NCBI GenBank assembly: GCA_947474065.1
Contig: CANJHD010000009.1
Coordinates: forward strand, 1-49,897
Length of the DNA stretch: 49,897 nt
Direction of reading: 5' to 3'
Source of the DNA: Planctomycetaceae bacterium
GTDB taxonomy: Bacteria > Planctomycetota > Phycisphaerae > Phycisphaerales > SM1A02
Shown here piece by piece: positions 24,290 through 33,959 of the stretch. How positions within the stretch are numbered: the stretch's first letter is position 1; the number at the start of each line of letters is the position of its first letter. The notes under the pieces are model-generated. The model made no database searches, was not told where the DNA came from, and saw only the letters and a program-made list of their open reading frames with translations. A program made the position numbers and the translations under genes.

Positions 24290-25435
24290 ATGCAACGAAC
24301 CCGCCTCGTCCTTGGAGCAATGACCGGCACGAGCATCGATGGCATTGATCTCGCCGTTGCCCGCATCGAAGGCTCGGGACTCGCCATGCGCGCGACGTTG
24401 GTGGCGGAACGCTCTGCCCCACTCGGACCCCTTGCCGAACGGCTTCGCGCCGCAGCGAACCAACATCCAATGTCCGCCGGCGAATTCGCTGCGATCGCGC
24501 GCGACCTTGGCATTCTGCACGCACGCGAGTCCGTCGAACTACTTCGCACTGCTGGCATCTCCCGCGTTGACCTTGCTGCATTGCATGGCCAGACCGTCTT
24601 TCATCGCCCGCCGGAAAGTTGGCAACTGCTGAACGCACATCCCGTTGCACTCGCACTCGGCTGCGATGTGGTGTTCGACCTCCGCGGCGCAGATCTTGCG
24701 CTCGGCGGACAAGGCGCCCCACTGACGCCGCTTGCCGATTGGATTCTCTTTCGCACTGCTCACCCACGCGCCATCATCAACCTTGGCGGCTTTGCGAACG
24801 CCACATTCCTTTCCGCTGATGACGGCCGCTCGCACACTCAACAAGTCTCGGCCATTCGTGGAGCTGATATCTGCGCTTGCAATCAACTGCTTGACCACGC
24901 GGCGCGCATCGTGATCGGCAATCCATACGACGCAGGCGGCGCGGTCGCAGCCACCGGCACCCGTAACGATCCCGCATTCACAGAACTCAGCACACTCTTA
25001 ACTCCTCGCGCTGACGGTCGCAGCCTCGGCACTGGCGACGAGTTCTTCGCATGGGTCGATCGCCACGCGCACCACCTTGCACCCGCCGATCTTCTTGCTA
25101 CTGCAGCCGACGCGATCGGCGACGCGATCGGTTCCGCGCTCCGAGCGTCAGGCGCACGCGATGCCGTTGTCGCCGGCGGCGGCGCGCACCACGTGCGACT
25201 CTGCGCAGCCATCGAACGCGCCGCCAACTGTCCGGTGATTTCTTCAGCGCAGTTGGACGTACCCGTTTCCTGCCGTGAGGCACTCGAATGGGCGATTCTG
25301 GGCGCGCTAGCGGCTGACGGGCTCGATATCGCGCTTCCAGCAGTGACCCAACGGCCGCCAATTGGCAACCTGCCCTCGGGAACATGGATTCGCAGCAGCG
25401 ATCCAATCTTGCCGCCTACCCTGAACGTGACCTGA
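24290..25435 (+). CDS. anmK: Anhydro-N-acetylmuramic acid kinase
   Basis: The 381-residue ASKHA kinase begins with the family signature GAMTGTSIDGIDLA (P-loop Thr/Asp region), followed by LHGQTVFHRP, GAPLTPLADW, INLGGFAN and VAGGGAHH. AnmK phosphorylates and opens 1,6-anhydro-MurNAc, salvaging cell-wall fragments. Its presence fits an organism that makes and recycles peptidoglycan; uppP at 36522 agrees. No MurQ gene is seen next to it. Upstream it diverges from the decarboxylase gene over 72 bp, and no ribosome-binding site is obvious. Confidence 0.94.
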   Translation: MQRTRLVLGAMTGTSIDGIDLAVARIEGSGLAMRATLVAERSAPLGPLAERLRAAANQHPMSAGEFAAIARDLGILHARESVELLRTAGISRVDLAALHGQTVFHRPPESWQLLNAHPVALALGCDVVFDLRGADLALGGQGAPLTPLADWILFRTAHPRAIINLGGFANATFLSADDGRSHTQQVSAIRGADICACNQLLDHAARIVIGNPYDAGGAVAATGTRNDPAFTELSTLLTPRADGRSLGTGDEFFAWVDRHAHHLAPADLLATAADAIGDAIGSALRASGARDAVVAGGGAHHVRLCAAIERAANCPVISSAQLDVPVSCREALEWAILGALAADGLDIALPAVTQRPPIGNLPSGTWIRSSDPILPPTLNVT

Positions 25436-25507
25436 ACACTGCCGCGGCACACTGCGCGAGAGAACTGAATTCGCGCCCCGTACCCCCCGGACCCGGAAGC
25501 AACCACC

Positions 25508-26221
25508 ATGGCAAAGCCATCCGTCCTAATTGTTGAAGACGAGCCAGACATCGCAGAGCTGATCCGCTTTCACTGCGACCGCGAAGGAATGGAAGCCCGC
25601 ACAGTTGGCACTGGAAAGGTTGCGCTTGATCAAGTCAAGCGCGAAACGCCGGACCTCTTAATTCTTGACCTCATGCTTCCCGATATCGGCGGCCTCGAAA
25701 TCTGCCGACGTCTCAAGCAGTGGCCAGAGACGCGCGAACTTCCCATCGTCATGGTGACCGCAAAGGGCGAAGAGACAGACATCGTGACAGGTCTTGAGAT
25801 CGGCGCCGACGACTATGTTGTCAAGCCGTTCAGTCCACGCATTCTGATGGCTCGTGTCCGCGCCGTGCTGCGCCGCAAGTTGGATGAGCAGAACACCGCC
25901 GCTGACAATCGCCTCGAGCGACTCGATCGCCGTTTGGTCATCGACCCAGATCGACATGTTGTGAGCGTCGATGGCAGCATGGTTGAACTCACCGTCACCG
26001 AGTTCGGGATTCTGAATCACTTGGCACAACGCCCCGGATTCGTTCGCACCCGCGATCAAATCATCGCGGCCGTCCACGGTCGAAATGTCATCCTCTCGAG
26101 CCGAACCATTGACGTCCACGTCACTGCGCTGCGCAAGAAACTCGGCGAACTCGCCAGCTGCGTCGAAACGGTGCGTGGCGTCGGATATCGGTTCGGAGAA
26201 ACCCTCGTCGCCGTCGAGTAG
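25508..26221 (+). CDS. phoB: Phosphate regulon response regulator PhoB
   Basis: The 237-residue OmpR-family regulator has a receiver domain (acidic pocket VEDEPD, acceptor in LLILDLMLPD near residue 55, switch Thr in MVTAKGEE, Lys in VVKPFSP) and a winged-helix domain from about 135 (LTVTEFGILNHLAQRPGFVRTRDQI, SRTIDVHVTALRKKLG). It sits at the head of the phoR-pst-phoU set, which identifies it. GGAAG lies 8-9 nt before the ATG. The gene is 14 bp from phoR and surely cotranscribed. In the family it binds direct-repeat Pho boxes when phosphate is scarce. Confidence 0.93.
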   Translation: MAKPSVLIVEDEPDIAELIRFHCDREGMEARTVGTGKVALDQVKRETPDLLILDLMLPDIGGLEICRRLKQWPETRELPIVMVTAKGEETDIVTGLEIGADDYVVKPFSPRILMARVRAVLRRKLDEQNTAADNRLERLDRRLVIDPDRHVVSVDGSMVELTVTEFGILNHLAQRPGFVRTRDQIIAAVHGRNVILSSRTIDVHVTALRKKLGELASCVETVRGVGYRFGETLVAVE

Positions 26222-26235
26222 CGTTCCACGCATTC

Positions 26236-27612
26236 ATGCAGCCCACCACGGAAGCAGCTTCGTATTTCGTGCCATGTGTTCTGGCCTCACTCGCAGCCGT
26301 CGCCTGCGGAACTCTGCTTGCAATCATGATCTTTCAGCGCCGCGCTGAACATCGTCGCATCGCAGCGGCACTCGGCGCACTCGGCAGATACGAATCGAAT
26401 CCAGTGCGCGGAGCTCGAGCGGCGGCAGACGAAGCCATTCGACTCGACGGCGCACTCAAAGAACTACGAGCGATCTTGGCGACTGCTCCGGTAGGAATCG
26501 TTGCGCTTGACTCCATCGACCGCATCGTGACTATCAACCCTGCCGCAGTACGGCTCTTTGATGCAGGTGACCGCCCTGCCGAGGGTCGCCTCCTTATAGA
26601 AATCGTTCGCAGTCCCGACCTTGAGACGCTCATTGCCAGCGCCCGCGAAACCGGTCGCCGCGCAGAGGCCGAACTGCCGTTCTCTGCCGCCGGGGGCGAA
26701 CGCCGCGCAGGCTGCTCGGTGGTTCCGCTCTCGCGCGATGTTGGAAACGCGCAACTTCTCCTCGTCCTTGAAGACCGCACGGAGCTGCGCCGTTTGGAAT
26801 CGCTGCGCACGGAGTTCGTTGCAAATGTAAGCCACGAACTCCGCACCCCCATCACTTCCATTCGCGGTTACGCAGAAACCCTTGCAGAGAACTTCGAACT
26901 TCCGCCCGACGCTGCGCGCTTCTCGCAAACTATTGCACGGAGCGCTAGCCGCCTCGGCGCCATCATTGATGACCTGCTGCTGCTCTCCTCGCTCGAAGAT
27001 CCATCAGCACGCCGCGATATCGCTAGCACGCCGGTCCGCATCGCTGGCATCGTGGCGGAAGCGGTCGAGCAAGTCACCCCTGCCGCAAATGAAAAACGCC
27101 TCGCGATCGATGTCACGGTCGACCCTTCTCTCTGGGTGATGGGAAGCGCGGGACTCCTCGCGCACGCAGTCGCCAACCTGGTCTCCAATGCAGCCAAGTA
27201 CGGACCCGCCGATTCTCGAATCACGGTCACCGCCGCTGCCGAGGCTGGCTATGCGGTCATCTCCGTCTCCGATCACGGTCCGGGCATCCCAGAAATTCAC
27301 CGCGAACGACTCTTTGAGCGTTTCTACCGAGTCGATCGAGCCCGCAGCCGCGACTCAGGGGGAACAGGCCTCGGTCTAGCGATCGTCAAACATGTTGCCA
27401 TGGTTCATGGCGGGTACGCAGGCGTGGAAAGCCGAACGGATGCCAACCATGGCAGTACGTTCCGGATCCGAATGCCGCTTGCCACCGAGCGCGGGGGCAA
27501 AAACCTGCCGATGGCGACCACGCCCGTGACCCCCGCGAGTTCGATGCAAACACAATCTGAACATAGCGCCGGGACACTGCCCACTGCCCCAGCATCCCGC
27601 CGGACGGCCTGA
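26236..27612 (+). CDS. phoR: Phosphate regulon sensor histidine kinase PhoR
   Basis: The 458-residue kinase has one N-terminal membrane helix (about 10-34), a PAS domain (ILATAPVGIVALDSIDRIVTINPAA, near 75-100), the H-box FVANVSHELRTPITS with the phosphorylated His, an N-box SNAAKYG, and G-boxes DHGPGIP and GTGLGLAIVKH. The lack of a large extracellular domain fits PhoR, which senses phosphate through PstSCAB and PhoU rather than directly. The C-terminal 45 residues beyond the ATPase domain are Thr/Ser/Pro-rich and likely disordered. Confidence 0.93.
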   Translation: MQPTTEAASYFVPCVLASLAAVACGTLLAIMIFQRRAEHRRIAAALGALGRYESNPVRGARAAADEAIRLDGALKELRAILATAPVGIVALDSIDRIVTINPAAVRLFDAGDRPAEGRLLIEIVRSPDLETLIASARETGRRAEAELPFSAAGGERRAGCSVVPLSRDVGNAQLLLVLEDRTELRRLESLRTEFVANVSHELRTPITSIRGYAETLAENFELPPDAARFSQTIARSASRLGAIIDDLLLLSSLEDPSARRDIASTPVRIAGIVAEAVEQVTPAANEKRLAIDVTVDPSLWVMGSAGLLAHAVANLVSNAAKYGPADSRITVTAAAEAGYAVISVSDHGPGIPEIHRERLFERFYRVDRARSRDSGGTGLGLAIVKHVAMVHGGYAGVESRTDANHGSTFRIRMPLATERGGKNLPMATTPVTPASSMQTQSEHSAGTLPTAPASRRTA

Positions 27613-27662
27613 CGGAACACGCGTCGAATAATCGAGTTTGACACTATCTGAACGAGAACCAC

Positions 27663-28670
27663 ATGAACCATATCCGAGCAACCACCCTCTTCCTCGCAGC
27701 CGCCGTTCTCGTGTCGATCGCAGCAGCACCAACGACCCCAAACCAAGACCCCAAGAATCTCAAGGGCATCGTCCGCGTTGATGGCTCGTCCACCGTTTAT
27801 CTCATTGCCGAAGCGGTCGCGGAAGAATTCTCAAAGGTTGCACCAGGGGTGAATGTCACCGTCGGCATGTCCGGGACCGGCGGCGGTTTCAAACGCTTCG
27901 GTAATGGCGAGACAGACATCTCCAACGCCTCACGCGGCATCAAGAAGACCGAGATCGAGGCATGCAAGAGCCACAAGATCGAGTTCATTGAACTACCCGT
28001 TGCATTTGACGGCCTGACCATCGTGACTAACAAGGAAAATACGTGGGCAAAGCAACTGTCCATAGCACAGATCAAGAAGATCTTTGCCTCTTCCGGCGCA
28101 GCCAAAACTTGGAAGGACGTTGACGCTTCTTGGCCCGACGAAGCCATCAAGATCTACTCCCCAGGAACCGACAGCGGCACCTTCGACTACTTCAAGGAAG
28201 TCACCGTCGGCAAGGAAGGCAAGATCCGCTCCGATATCAGCGTGAGCGAAGATGACAATGTGATCGTGCGCGCCGTCGAAGGCGACAAGAACGCCATCGG
28301 GTTCTTTGGCTACGCGTACTTTGTCGAGAATCAAAGCAAGTTGAATGCCGTCAAAGTCGTCAATCCAAAGACTGGCGCCGCGGTTGGTCCATCCCCTGCC
28401 ACCATTGAAGATGCCAGCTACGCGCCGTTCAGCCGACCACTATTCATCTACGTGAACAAGGCATCGCTTGCCAAGCCAGCGGTGGCTGCATACGCCGCAT
28501 TCGCCCTTGAAAATGGAGCCAAGCTTGCTACCGAAGTTGGCTATGTAAAGCTTCCATCCGTCATTTACGACCGCGCCAAAGCCAATCTCGCCGCGACGAA
28601 ACTTGGAACGCAAATGCTTGACGAGAACGGCATGGAACGCATGGGCGTTCTTGCAGATATCTACAAGTAA
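27663..28670 (+). CDS. pstS: Phosphate ABC transporter substrate-binding protein PstS
   Basis: The 335-residue secreted protein has a signal peptide ending near SIAAA (residues 1-22). Phosphate-binding loops are visible: [32 protein letters not shown], and [12 protein letters not shown]. It belongs to the PstS type that continues to a C-terminal [11 protein letters not shown] region. It captures phosphate outside the membrane for PstCAB. TTTGACA, followed 5 bases later by TGAACG, lies just before the gene and could be a diverged Pho box, but this is weak. A hairpin follows the gene, which often allows more PstS than permease. Confidence 0.96.
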   Translation: MNHIRATTLFLAAAVLVSIAAAPTTPNQDPKNLKGIVRVDGSSTVYLIAEAVAEEFSKVAPGVNVTVGMSGTGGGFKRFGNGETDISNASRGIKKTEIEACKSHKIEFIELPVAFDGLTIVTNKENTWAKQLSIAQIKKIFASSGAAKTWKDVDASWPDEAIKIYSPGTDSGTFDYFKEVTVGKEGKIRSDISVSEDDNVIVRAVEGDKNAIGFFGYAYFVENQSKLNAVKVVNPKTGAAVGPSPATIEDASYAPFSRPLFIYVNKASLAKPAVAAYAAFALENGAKLATEVGYVKLPSVIYDRAKANLAATKLGTQMLDENGMERMGVLADIYK

Positions 28671-28687
28671 TCGGCACAAGCGTTCCA

Positions 28688-28703
28688 CCCACGACTCAGT
28701 GGG
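28688..28703 (+). terminator. Small intercistronic hairpin between pstS and pstC
   Basis: CCCAC and GTGGG pair around a 6-nt loop in the 84-bp gap. There is no T-tract, so partial attenuation or 3'-end protection of the pstS message is more likely than full termination. Confidence 0.4.
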
Positions 28704-28754
28704 GCGCACCACGCCGTCGTCCTGTCCACCGGTTGCGAATGCCCTGCTGAAACT

Positions 28755-29726
28755 ATGTCGAACGCCGCCGAAATCTCAGCAGCAGCCGTTCGAGCCGCGG
28801 CAGCCAACCGCCGTGGGATTGCGCGTTCAAGAGCAGCTCGTATTGGCACTGAACGGATCATTCGCGGAACGCTCCTCGCCTGCGCGCTGATGTCAATCGT
28901 GACTACGTTCACCATTCTGGTGATCCTGCTTGCGCAAAGCGTTTCATTCTTTGCCATGCCGCAAGTCTCAATATGGGAGTTCTTCACGGGCACCACCTGG
29001 GCCCCGCTCTTGGGCGAAGAGAAGCACTTCGGCATCTGGCCACTTATTGCAGGAACGCTCCTCGTCACTTCCATCGCAGCGGCATTCGCACTTCCGGTTG
29101 GGCTGATCGTCGCCGTCTACCTGAGCGAATACGCGCCATCGCGCGTGCGTTCCATCCTGAAGCCAATTCTTGAAGTTCTTGCGGGCATCCCAACCGTTGT
29201 CTATGGATTCTTCGCGCTTGCCGTGATCACCCCGTTCCTGCACGATCACATCAGCGAGTCGTTTGGAACGTTCAATGCACTCGGCGCAGGGCTAGCTGTT
29301 GGAATCATGATCCTGCCGATCGTTGCAAGCCTCTCCGAGGACGCGCTCCGAGCGGTGCCGCGCAGCCTGCGCGATGCAGCATTTGCAATGGGCGGTACAC
29401 GCTTTGATGTAAGCGCCAAGGTGGTTGTTCCAGCTGCGCTCAGTGGAATCGTCGCGAGTTGGCTGCTCGCTATCACGCGCGCCATCGGTGAGACCATGAT
29501 CGTTGCGCTTGCTGCTGGCGGCCTCGCGCGCATGACGCTCAATCCCGCGGATGAAGTGCAGACCATGACTGCGTACATGGTGCAGATCTTCACCGGCGAC
29601 GCACCCGCGTATGGAATTGAATACAAGTCCAGCTTCGCAGTCGCCACTGTGCTCTTTGTAATCACGCTTGCGCTCACCATGGCAGGCAACCTCTTTCTGC
29701 GCGCCTTCCGCGAGGAATACGAGTGA
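28755..29726 (+). CDS. pstC: Phosphate ABC transporter permease PstC
   Basis: The 323-residue inner-membrane protein has about six hydrophobic helices, a cytoplasmic N-terminus rich in Ala and Arg, and the permease loop EDALRAVPRSLRDAAFAMGGTRFD that contacts the ATPase. The stretch FFTGTTWAPL in the first periplasmic loop is typical of PstC. It forms the channel with PstA. The stop overlaps the pstA start. Confidence 0.95.
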   Translation: MSNAAEISAAAVRAAAANRRGIARSRAARIGTERIIRGTLLACALMSIVTTFTILVILLAQSVSFFAMPQVSIWEFFTGTTWAPLLGEEKHFGIWPLIAGTLLVTSIAAAFALPVGLIVAVYLSEYAPSRVRSILKPILEVLAGIPTVVYGFFALAVITPFLHDHISESFGTFNALGAGLAVGIMILPIVASLSEDALRAVPRSLRDAAFAMGGTRFDVSAKVVVPAALSGIVASWLLAITRAIGETMIVALAAGGLARMTLNPADEVQTMTAYMVQIFTGDAPAYGIEYKSSFAVATVLFVITLALTMAGNLFLRAFREEYE

Positions 29727-30721
29727 TGCACTCCCTCGGAGCACAAGCGCAGTCCAACACCCGGCGCCGGTCGCCGGGGGAGATTGTTGCAGCAGCAGTT
29801 CCAGCATCACAGTTGCGTCGTCGCGTCGTTGATCGGACGTTTCTCGCCCTCTGCATCGTGTTCACCGGACTTGCAGTGGTGATCTTGGGAATCCTCCTTG
29901 TCACTATCTGGCAAGACGGACACACGCGGCTCTCCTGGCAATTCCTCAATTCATTTGCTAGCCGCCGCACCGAAGAGGCCGGCGTGCGCGCACCAATGTG
30001 GGGCAGCATCTGGGCGTGCGTGATCTGCGCACTCGCCGCGGTTCCGATTGGTGTGGGAACCGCCATCTATTTGGAGGAATTTTCCAAGCGCTCCCGCTTT
30101 CGAAGTTTCATCCAACTCAACATCGCCAACCTCGCAGGCGTTCCCTCGATCGTCTATGGAATCCTTGGACTCACTGCGTTCGCGCGCGCATTCGGTTCAG
30201 CGAGTACTGATAGCCCGATCACGATCGGGCAACCTGAATCCTTCTTCTATCTACAGCTTCCGTTTGGTCACGGGGTGCTCGCCGGTGGACTGACGTTGAT
30301 GCTTGTTGTGCTACCGATCATCATCGTGTCTAGCCAAGAAGCACTTCGATCGGTTCCCCGCAGTTTGCGCACAGCCTCGCTTGCGCTCGGCGGAACGCAG
30401 TGGCAAACCACTTGGAACATCACACTTCCGGCATCGATCCCAATGATCATGACTGGTGCCATTCTTGCCATGAGTCGCGCCATTGGTGAAGCCGCGCCCA
30501 TTCTGGTGCTTGGCGTGCCGCTCTTTATTCGCACAACGCCGATCAACCTCATGAGCGACTTCACCGTCCTCCCTCTGCAGATCTACAATTGGGCCATGCG
30601 CCAGCAGTCGGGATTCCATGAACTCGCGGCCGCTGCCATCATTGTGTTACTCGCCGTCCTTCTCACCCTCAACGCTGTGGCTGTGATCATCCGCCATCGC
30701 CTGCAGCGTGCAGCCAGCTGA
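29726..30721 (+). CDS. pstA: Phosphate ABC transporter permease PstA
   Basis: The 331-residue membrane protein has six helices and the family's coupling loop [60 protein letters not shown] is the usual PstA core. The ATG at 29726 overlaps the pstC stop; a GTG one codon earlier is equally possible. Together with PstC it forms the translocation path for phosphate. Confidence 0.95.
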   Translation: MHSLGAQAQSNTRRRSPGEIVAAAVPASQLRRRVVDRTFLALCIVFTGLAVVILGILLVTIWQDGHTRLSWQFLNSFASRRTEEAGVRAPMWGSIWACVICALAAVPIGVGTAIYLEEFSKRSRFRSFIQLNIANLAGVPSIVYGILGLTAFARAFGSASTDSPITIGQPESFFYLQLPFGHGVLAGGLTLMLVVLPIIIVSSQEALRSVPRSLRTASLALGGTQWQTTWNITLPASIPMIMTGAILAMSRAIGEAAPILVLGVPLFIRTTPINLMSDFTVLPLQIYNWAMRQQSGFHELAAAAIIVLLAVLLTLNAVAVIIRHRLQRAAS

Positions 30722-30740
30722 TGCAACTTTAAGCATTCCC

Positions 30741-31601
30741 ATGACGACCCCTGCTAACGCATCCCCGCCACTCAATGTTGACATCAAGCCGCCGACGCTT
30801 GCAGTGGCAGTCAGCGCTGCAAGCGTCGGCAGTGAAAATCAGCCCGAAGAAATCGCGATCCGCGCGCACGGGCTCAACAGTTGGTACGGCACTGTGCAAG
30901 CACTGAAGGGCATCTCCCTTGAGATTCCAAAGTGCCGCGTCACGGCATTGATCGGCCCGTCCGGCTGCGGCAAGAGCACATTCCTCCGCTGCATGAACCG
31001 GATGAACGACCCCATCCCAGGAGCCCGCGCGTCCGGCACCCTGACCCTGCACGGCGATGACCTGCTCGCCCGGACACTCGATGTGGTTGAACTGCGCCGC
31101 CGCGTCGGCATGGTGTTCCAGAAGCCGAATCCATTCACAAAGTCGATCTACGACAATGTTGCTTTCGGACCGCGCCTGCACCGCTCTTTCCGCCGCACTG
31201 ATCTTGACGAACTTGTGGAGAACTCGCTCCGCGCTGCAGCGCTCTGGGACGAGGTGAAGGATCGCCTGAAATCAAGTGCGCTCGGTCTTTCGGGCGGTCA
31301 GCAGCAGCGCCTGTGCATTGCGCGCGCCATTGCCGTTGGCCCGGAAGTCCTACTGATGGATGAACCATGTTCGGCGCTTGATCCCAGGTCAACCGCCAGC
31401 ATTGAGCAGCTCATCCGAGAGCTTGAAACCAACTACACGATTGTGATCGTGACCCACAATATGCAACAAGCAGCGCGCGTTAGCGACCGCACTGCGTTCT
31501 TCTTCGAAGGCACGTTGGTGGAATGCGGAAGCACCGATCGCATCTTTACAAATCCCACCAATAAGCAGACCGAGGACTACGTCTCCGGTCGCTTCGGCTG
31601 A
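30741..31601 (+). CDS. pstB: Phosphate ABC transporter ATP-binding protein PstB
   Basis: The ATPase has Walker [10 protein letters not shown], the signature [16 protein letters not shown], Walker [14 protein letters not shown] and the switch His in VTHNMQQA. The stretch [14 protein letters not shown] after Walker A is the PstB-specific loop. With ATG at 30741 it has 286 residues, including about 35 extra N-terminal residues (Pro/Ser/Val-rich) before the ABC domain. A GTG at 30708 overlapping the pstA end would add 11 more. Confidence 0.96.
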   Translation: MTTPANASPPLNVDIKPPTLAVAVSAASVGSENQPEEIAIRAHGLNSWYGTVQALKGISLEIPKCRVTALIGPSGCGKSTFLRCMNRMNDPIPGARASGTLTLHGDDLLARTLDVVELRRRVGMVFQKPNPFTKSIYDNVAFGPRLHRSFRRTDLDELVENSLRAAALWDEVKDRLKSSALGLSGGQQQRLCIARAIAVGPEVLLMDEPCSALDPRSTASIEQLIRELETNYTIVIVTHNMQQAARVSDRTAFFFEGTLVECGSTDRIFTNPTNKQTEDYVSGRFG

Positions 31602-31626
31602 TTGCACGCTAACCTGAGTACGAACA

Positions 31627-32283
31627 ATGGCAATTGACCTTCAGTCCCAGATCGTGAGCCTTCGCCGCAGCCTGCTGGCAATGGGCTCCGCAACCGAGCG
31701 ACGACTCGCGCTCACAGCACGCGGCCTTGTGCATGGCGACATTGCCGCCGCCGAAGAAGTCAAGGCCGGCGACTCCGAAATTGACAACATGGAAGTGGAG
31801 CTCGAATCGCAATGCATGCGCATTCTTGCCCTCGGCGCACCGGTTGCACATGACCTTCGTTTCGTACTCAGTGTGGTACGAATCTCGAGCGACTTTGAGC
31901 GAATCGCGGACCTGAGCCGTGGTATCTGCAAGAAGGTGATTCGCTGGTCTGCTGGCAACGGGCCAACCGAAGTTCCTGGAGCACTCGCCGACATGGCCAG
32001 CGCAGCCCAAGCCATGCTCGCCGATGTACTGAGCGCGCTCTCCGACGAAGACACGGAACGCTGCCACGAGGTTCGCCGGGCAGACCGACGCGTCGACGCG
32101 CTCAACAAAGAGGTCGTGGCTGCGTCCCGGCAACTGATTCAAGAAGATGTTTCGCGCACCGCTGAAGCGATCGACATGATGCAGATTGCGCAGCGCTTGG
32201 AACGGATCGCTGACATCGCCACCAACATCGCCGAAGATGTCATCTTCCTCGTCGATGGCCGAATCGCTCGGCACGCAGAATGA
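31627..32283 (+). CDS. phoU: Phosphate signalling protein PhoU
   Basis: The 218-residue all-helical protein shows the two PhoU repeats, each with the metal-binding E/D-rich helix (RISSDFERIADLSRGIC near 85-100, and RLERIADIATNIAEDVIFL near 190-205). It links PstB activity to PhoR and prevents toxic phosphate uptake. It is the last gene of the phosphate set. The gap of 25 bp after pstB places it in the same transcript. Confidence 0.95.
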   Translation: MAIDLQSQIVSLRRSLLAMGSATERRLALTARGLVHGDIAAAEEVKAGDSEIDNMEVELESQCMRILALGAPVAHDLRFVLSVVRISSDFERIADLSRGICKKVIRWSAGNGPTEVPGALADMASAAQAMLADVLSALSDEDTERCHEVRRADRRVDALNKEVVAASRQLIQEDVSRTAEAIDMMQIAQRLERIADIATNIAEDVIFLVDGRIARHAE

Positions 32284-32450
32284 CGGACGCGGGCGCGTTT
32301 CGGCGAATTCGTCGTAAACCAGTCCGTTTCGGGCGAAATGCGCTGTGCCGCGACCCCCGAGGCAACTCCGATAATCCGAATTAAACCTTTTGAACGCACC
32401 CCCTCCCGCCGCGCGGGGATTTCGTTACACTACGCGGCTCGGAAACAGCC
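32284..32450 (+). promoter_or_regulatory. Intergenic region with a probable rpmH promoter
   Basis: TACACT at 32426-32431 is a good -10 for rpmH, giving a leader of about 12 nt with CGGA before the ATG. No clear -35 is seen. No terminator for phoU is visible. Confidence 0.45.
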
Positions 32451-32585
32451 ATGCATTACCCGCACAGAATTAGTCGCATCAAGAAGGTCCGCAAGATTGG
32501 CTTCCGAGCTCGTATGAAAACGAGCAAGGGGCGTGCGATCTTGAATCGCAAGCGTCGTGTGGGTCGCAAGATTCAAGTGCGCTGA
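32451..32585 (+). CDS. rpmH: Ribosomal protein bL34
   Basis: The 44-residue basic protein has the diagnostic core GFRARMKTSKGRAILNRKRR followed by GRK, close to E. coli L34, with a planctomycete-like N-terminus (MHYPHRISRIKKVRK). It is part of the large ribosomal subunit. Instead of the usual rnpA, the next gene four bases downstream is aroK. Confidence 0.97.
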   Translation: MHYPHRISRIKKVRKIGFRARMKTSKGRAILNRKRRVGRKIQVR

Positions 32586-32589
32586 ACCC

Positions 32590-33201
32590 GTGACGCCCGA
32601 CCGTGAGGCGCACCCAGCAACTCAATTCAATCAGAGCCTGAGCACAGACATTGGTCACGGTGCTCGGAGTCTTCGCATTGTTCTCATTGGACTGCGCGGA
32701 TCTGGGAAGACCACCCTCGGCCGATTGCTTGCGCAGAGGCTCCAAACTCAGTTCATTGATCTTGATGATGTCACCGTTGCCCGTTCTGGGCAGGCATCCG
32801 TCAGCGCCCTGTTCCATTCCGTTGGGGAGCCAGCGTTCCGGGTTGCTGAATGTGCGGCTTTGGAGCATGTCTTGGACGCCCCTTCCACATCCGGCGCGGT
32901 GATTGCGCTCGGCGGCGGAACGCCAAGCACGCCGGAAGCACGCGCGCTTCTTGCAGCAGCTCGCGCCGCCGGCACCATTCGAATCATCCTCTTGGAAGCC
33001 CCGTCCGAAACACTCGGCGCGCGATTGGCATTGGATCCAGGCGACCGACCACTCCTCGCTGGCGGTTCCTTCGCGGAAGAAGCCGCGCTCCTTGGCGCGC
33101 GCCGCCTACCCATCTACCGGGCGATGACCGACGCGGTGGTTTCCACGAGCGGCGACACCGCCGCGAACTTGGAAGTACTTGCACGCGCCGCGGGGGAATG
33201 A
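32590..33201 (+). CDS. aroK: Shikimate kinase
   Basis: With the GTG at 32590 the product has 203 residues; about 30 of these precede the kinase domain. It has the P-loop GLRGSGKTTLG, the shikimate-binding DLDD, the middle GGGTPS motif, and the lid arginine in DPGDRPLL. It phosphorylates shikimate in aromatic amino acid synthesis. It lies 4 bp after rpmH and is likely cotranscribed with it. The gene converges on rnc with 17 bp between. Confidence 0.93.
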   Translation: MTPDREAHPATQFNQSLSTDIGHGARSLRIVLIGLRGSGKTTLGRLLAQRLQTQFIDLDDVTVARSGQASVSALFHSVGEPAFRVAECAALEHVLDAPSTSGAVIALGGGTPSTPEARALLAAARAAGTIRIILLEAPSETLGARLALDPGDRPLLAGGSFAEEAALLGARRLPIYRAMTDAVVSTSGDTAANLEVLARAAGE

Positions 33202-33218
33202 CTATCGATGCGATGTAG

Positions 33219-33959
33219 TCAGCGCGTCGGCCACGTAATGTGAATTTCGCCTTCAGGGGTATCGGAGGCAATCCCTAATTCTTTGAGGGCCGCGAGCGCT
33301 GCGAGTTGCTCGGATTGCTTCTTGCTCGGACCCCACGCTCCGTCAAAGCGGCGCGTCCCGGCTACTACGCAAATCTCAAAGCACTTGGCATGATCGGGCC
33401 CCTGCTCATCAAGCACCGTGTACTGCGGCGCGCCCATGTCCAACTGCGCAAGACACTGCTGCAACACCTGCTTGAAATTCTGCTGATGCCCCAACCGCAG
33501 CGCGGAATCAATGCGCAACGAAAGGCGCGGCAATACAAAGGCGCGCGCTGCTTCTAATCCGCCGTCGAGATACAGCGCGCCAACAACTGCTTCAAATACA
33601 CCCGCAAGAAGGCTCTCTGGAAGCCCCTGCGGACCGCGAACCCCCTTGTCGATCCGCATCCAACTTTCCATGCCGCATTCGGCGGCAAGCTCAGCGCAGA
33701 CGCGACCACTGACGATGTTCGACTTCACCTTGGTGAGTTCGCCCTCAAGAAAGTCTGGGCGCTCGGTGAACAAGTGCGTACACACGATGAACCCCAAGAC
33801 GGAATCGCCGAGGAATTCAAGACGCTCGTTCGAGTTCAATCTTCCATCAGCTGCCGACGAGTGCACGAGCGCGATGGCCGCAAGTGATGGATCGCGAAAC
33901 CGATGCCCGGTGATCGCAGCCATCTCGTCCAGAATTGCGGGATCAGGCGTCAGCGCCAC
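33219..33959 (-). CDS. rnc: Ribonuclease III
   Basis: The 246-residue enzyme has the signature NERLEFLGDSVLGF, the second acidic cluster in ESLLAGVFEAVVGALYLDGG, and a C-terminal double-stranded RNA-binding domain (about 170-240, ending KKQSEQLAALAALKELG). It cuts double-stranded RNA during rRNA and mRNA processing. I place the start at a GTG at 33959 that overlaps the preceding gene's stop by 10 bases; a longer reading would run into that gene's coding. Confidence 0.95.
   Translation of the reverse strand: MALTPDPAILDEMAAITGHRFRDPSLAAIALVHSSAADGRLNSNERLEFLGDSVLGFIVCTHLFTERPDFLEGELTKVKSNIVSGRVCAELAAECGMESWMRIDKGVRGPQGLPESLLAGVFEAVVGALYLDGGLEAARAFVLPRLSLRIDSALRLGHQQNFKQVLQQCLAQLDMGAPQYTVLDEQGPDHAKCFEICVVAGTRRFDGAWGPSKKQSEQLAALAALKELGIASDTPEGEIHITWPTR

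Noticed and set aside
27630-27662. Pho box before pstS
   Set aside because: Only one TTTGACA and a weak second half are seen; too little to call without comparison to other phosphate genes.
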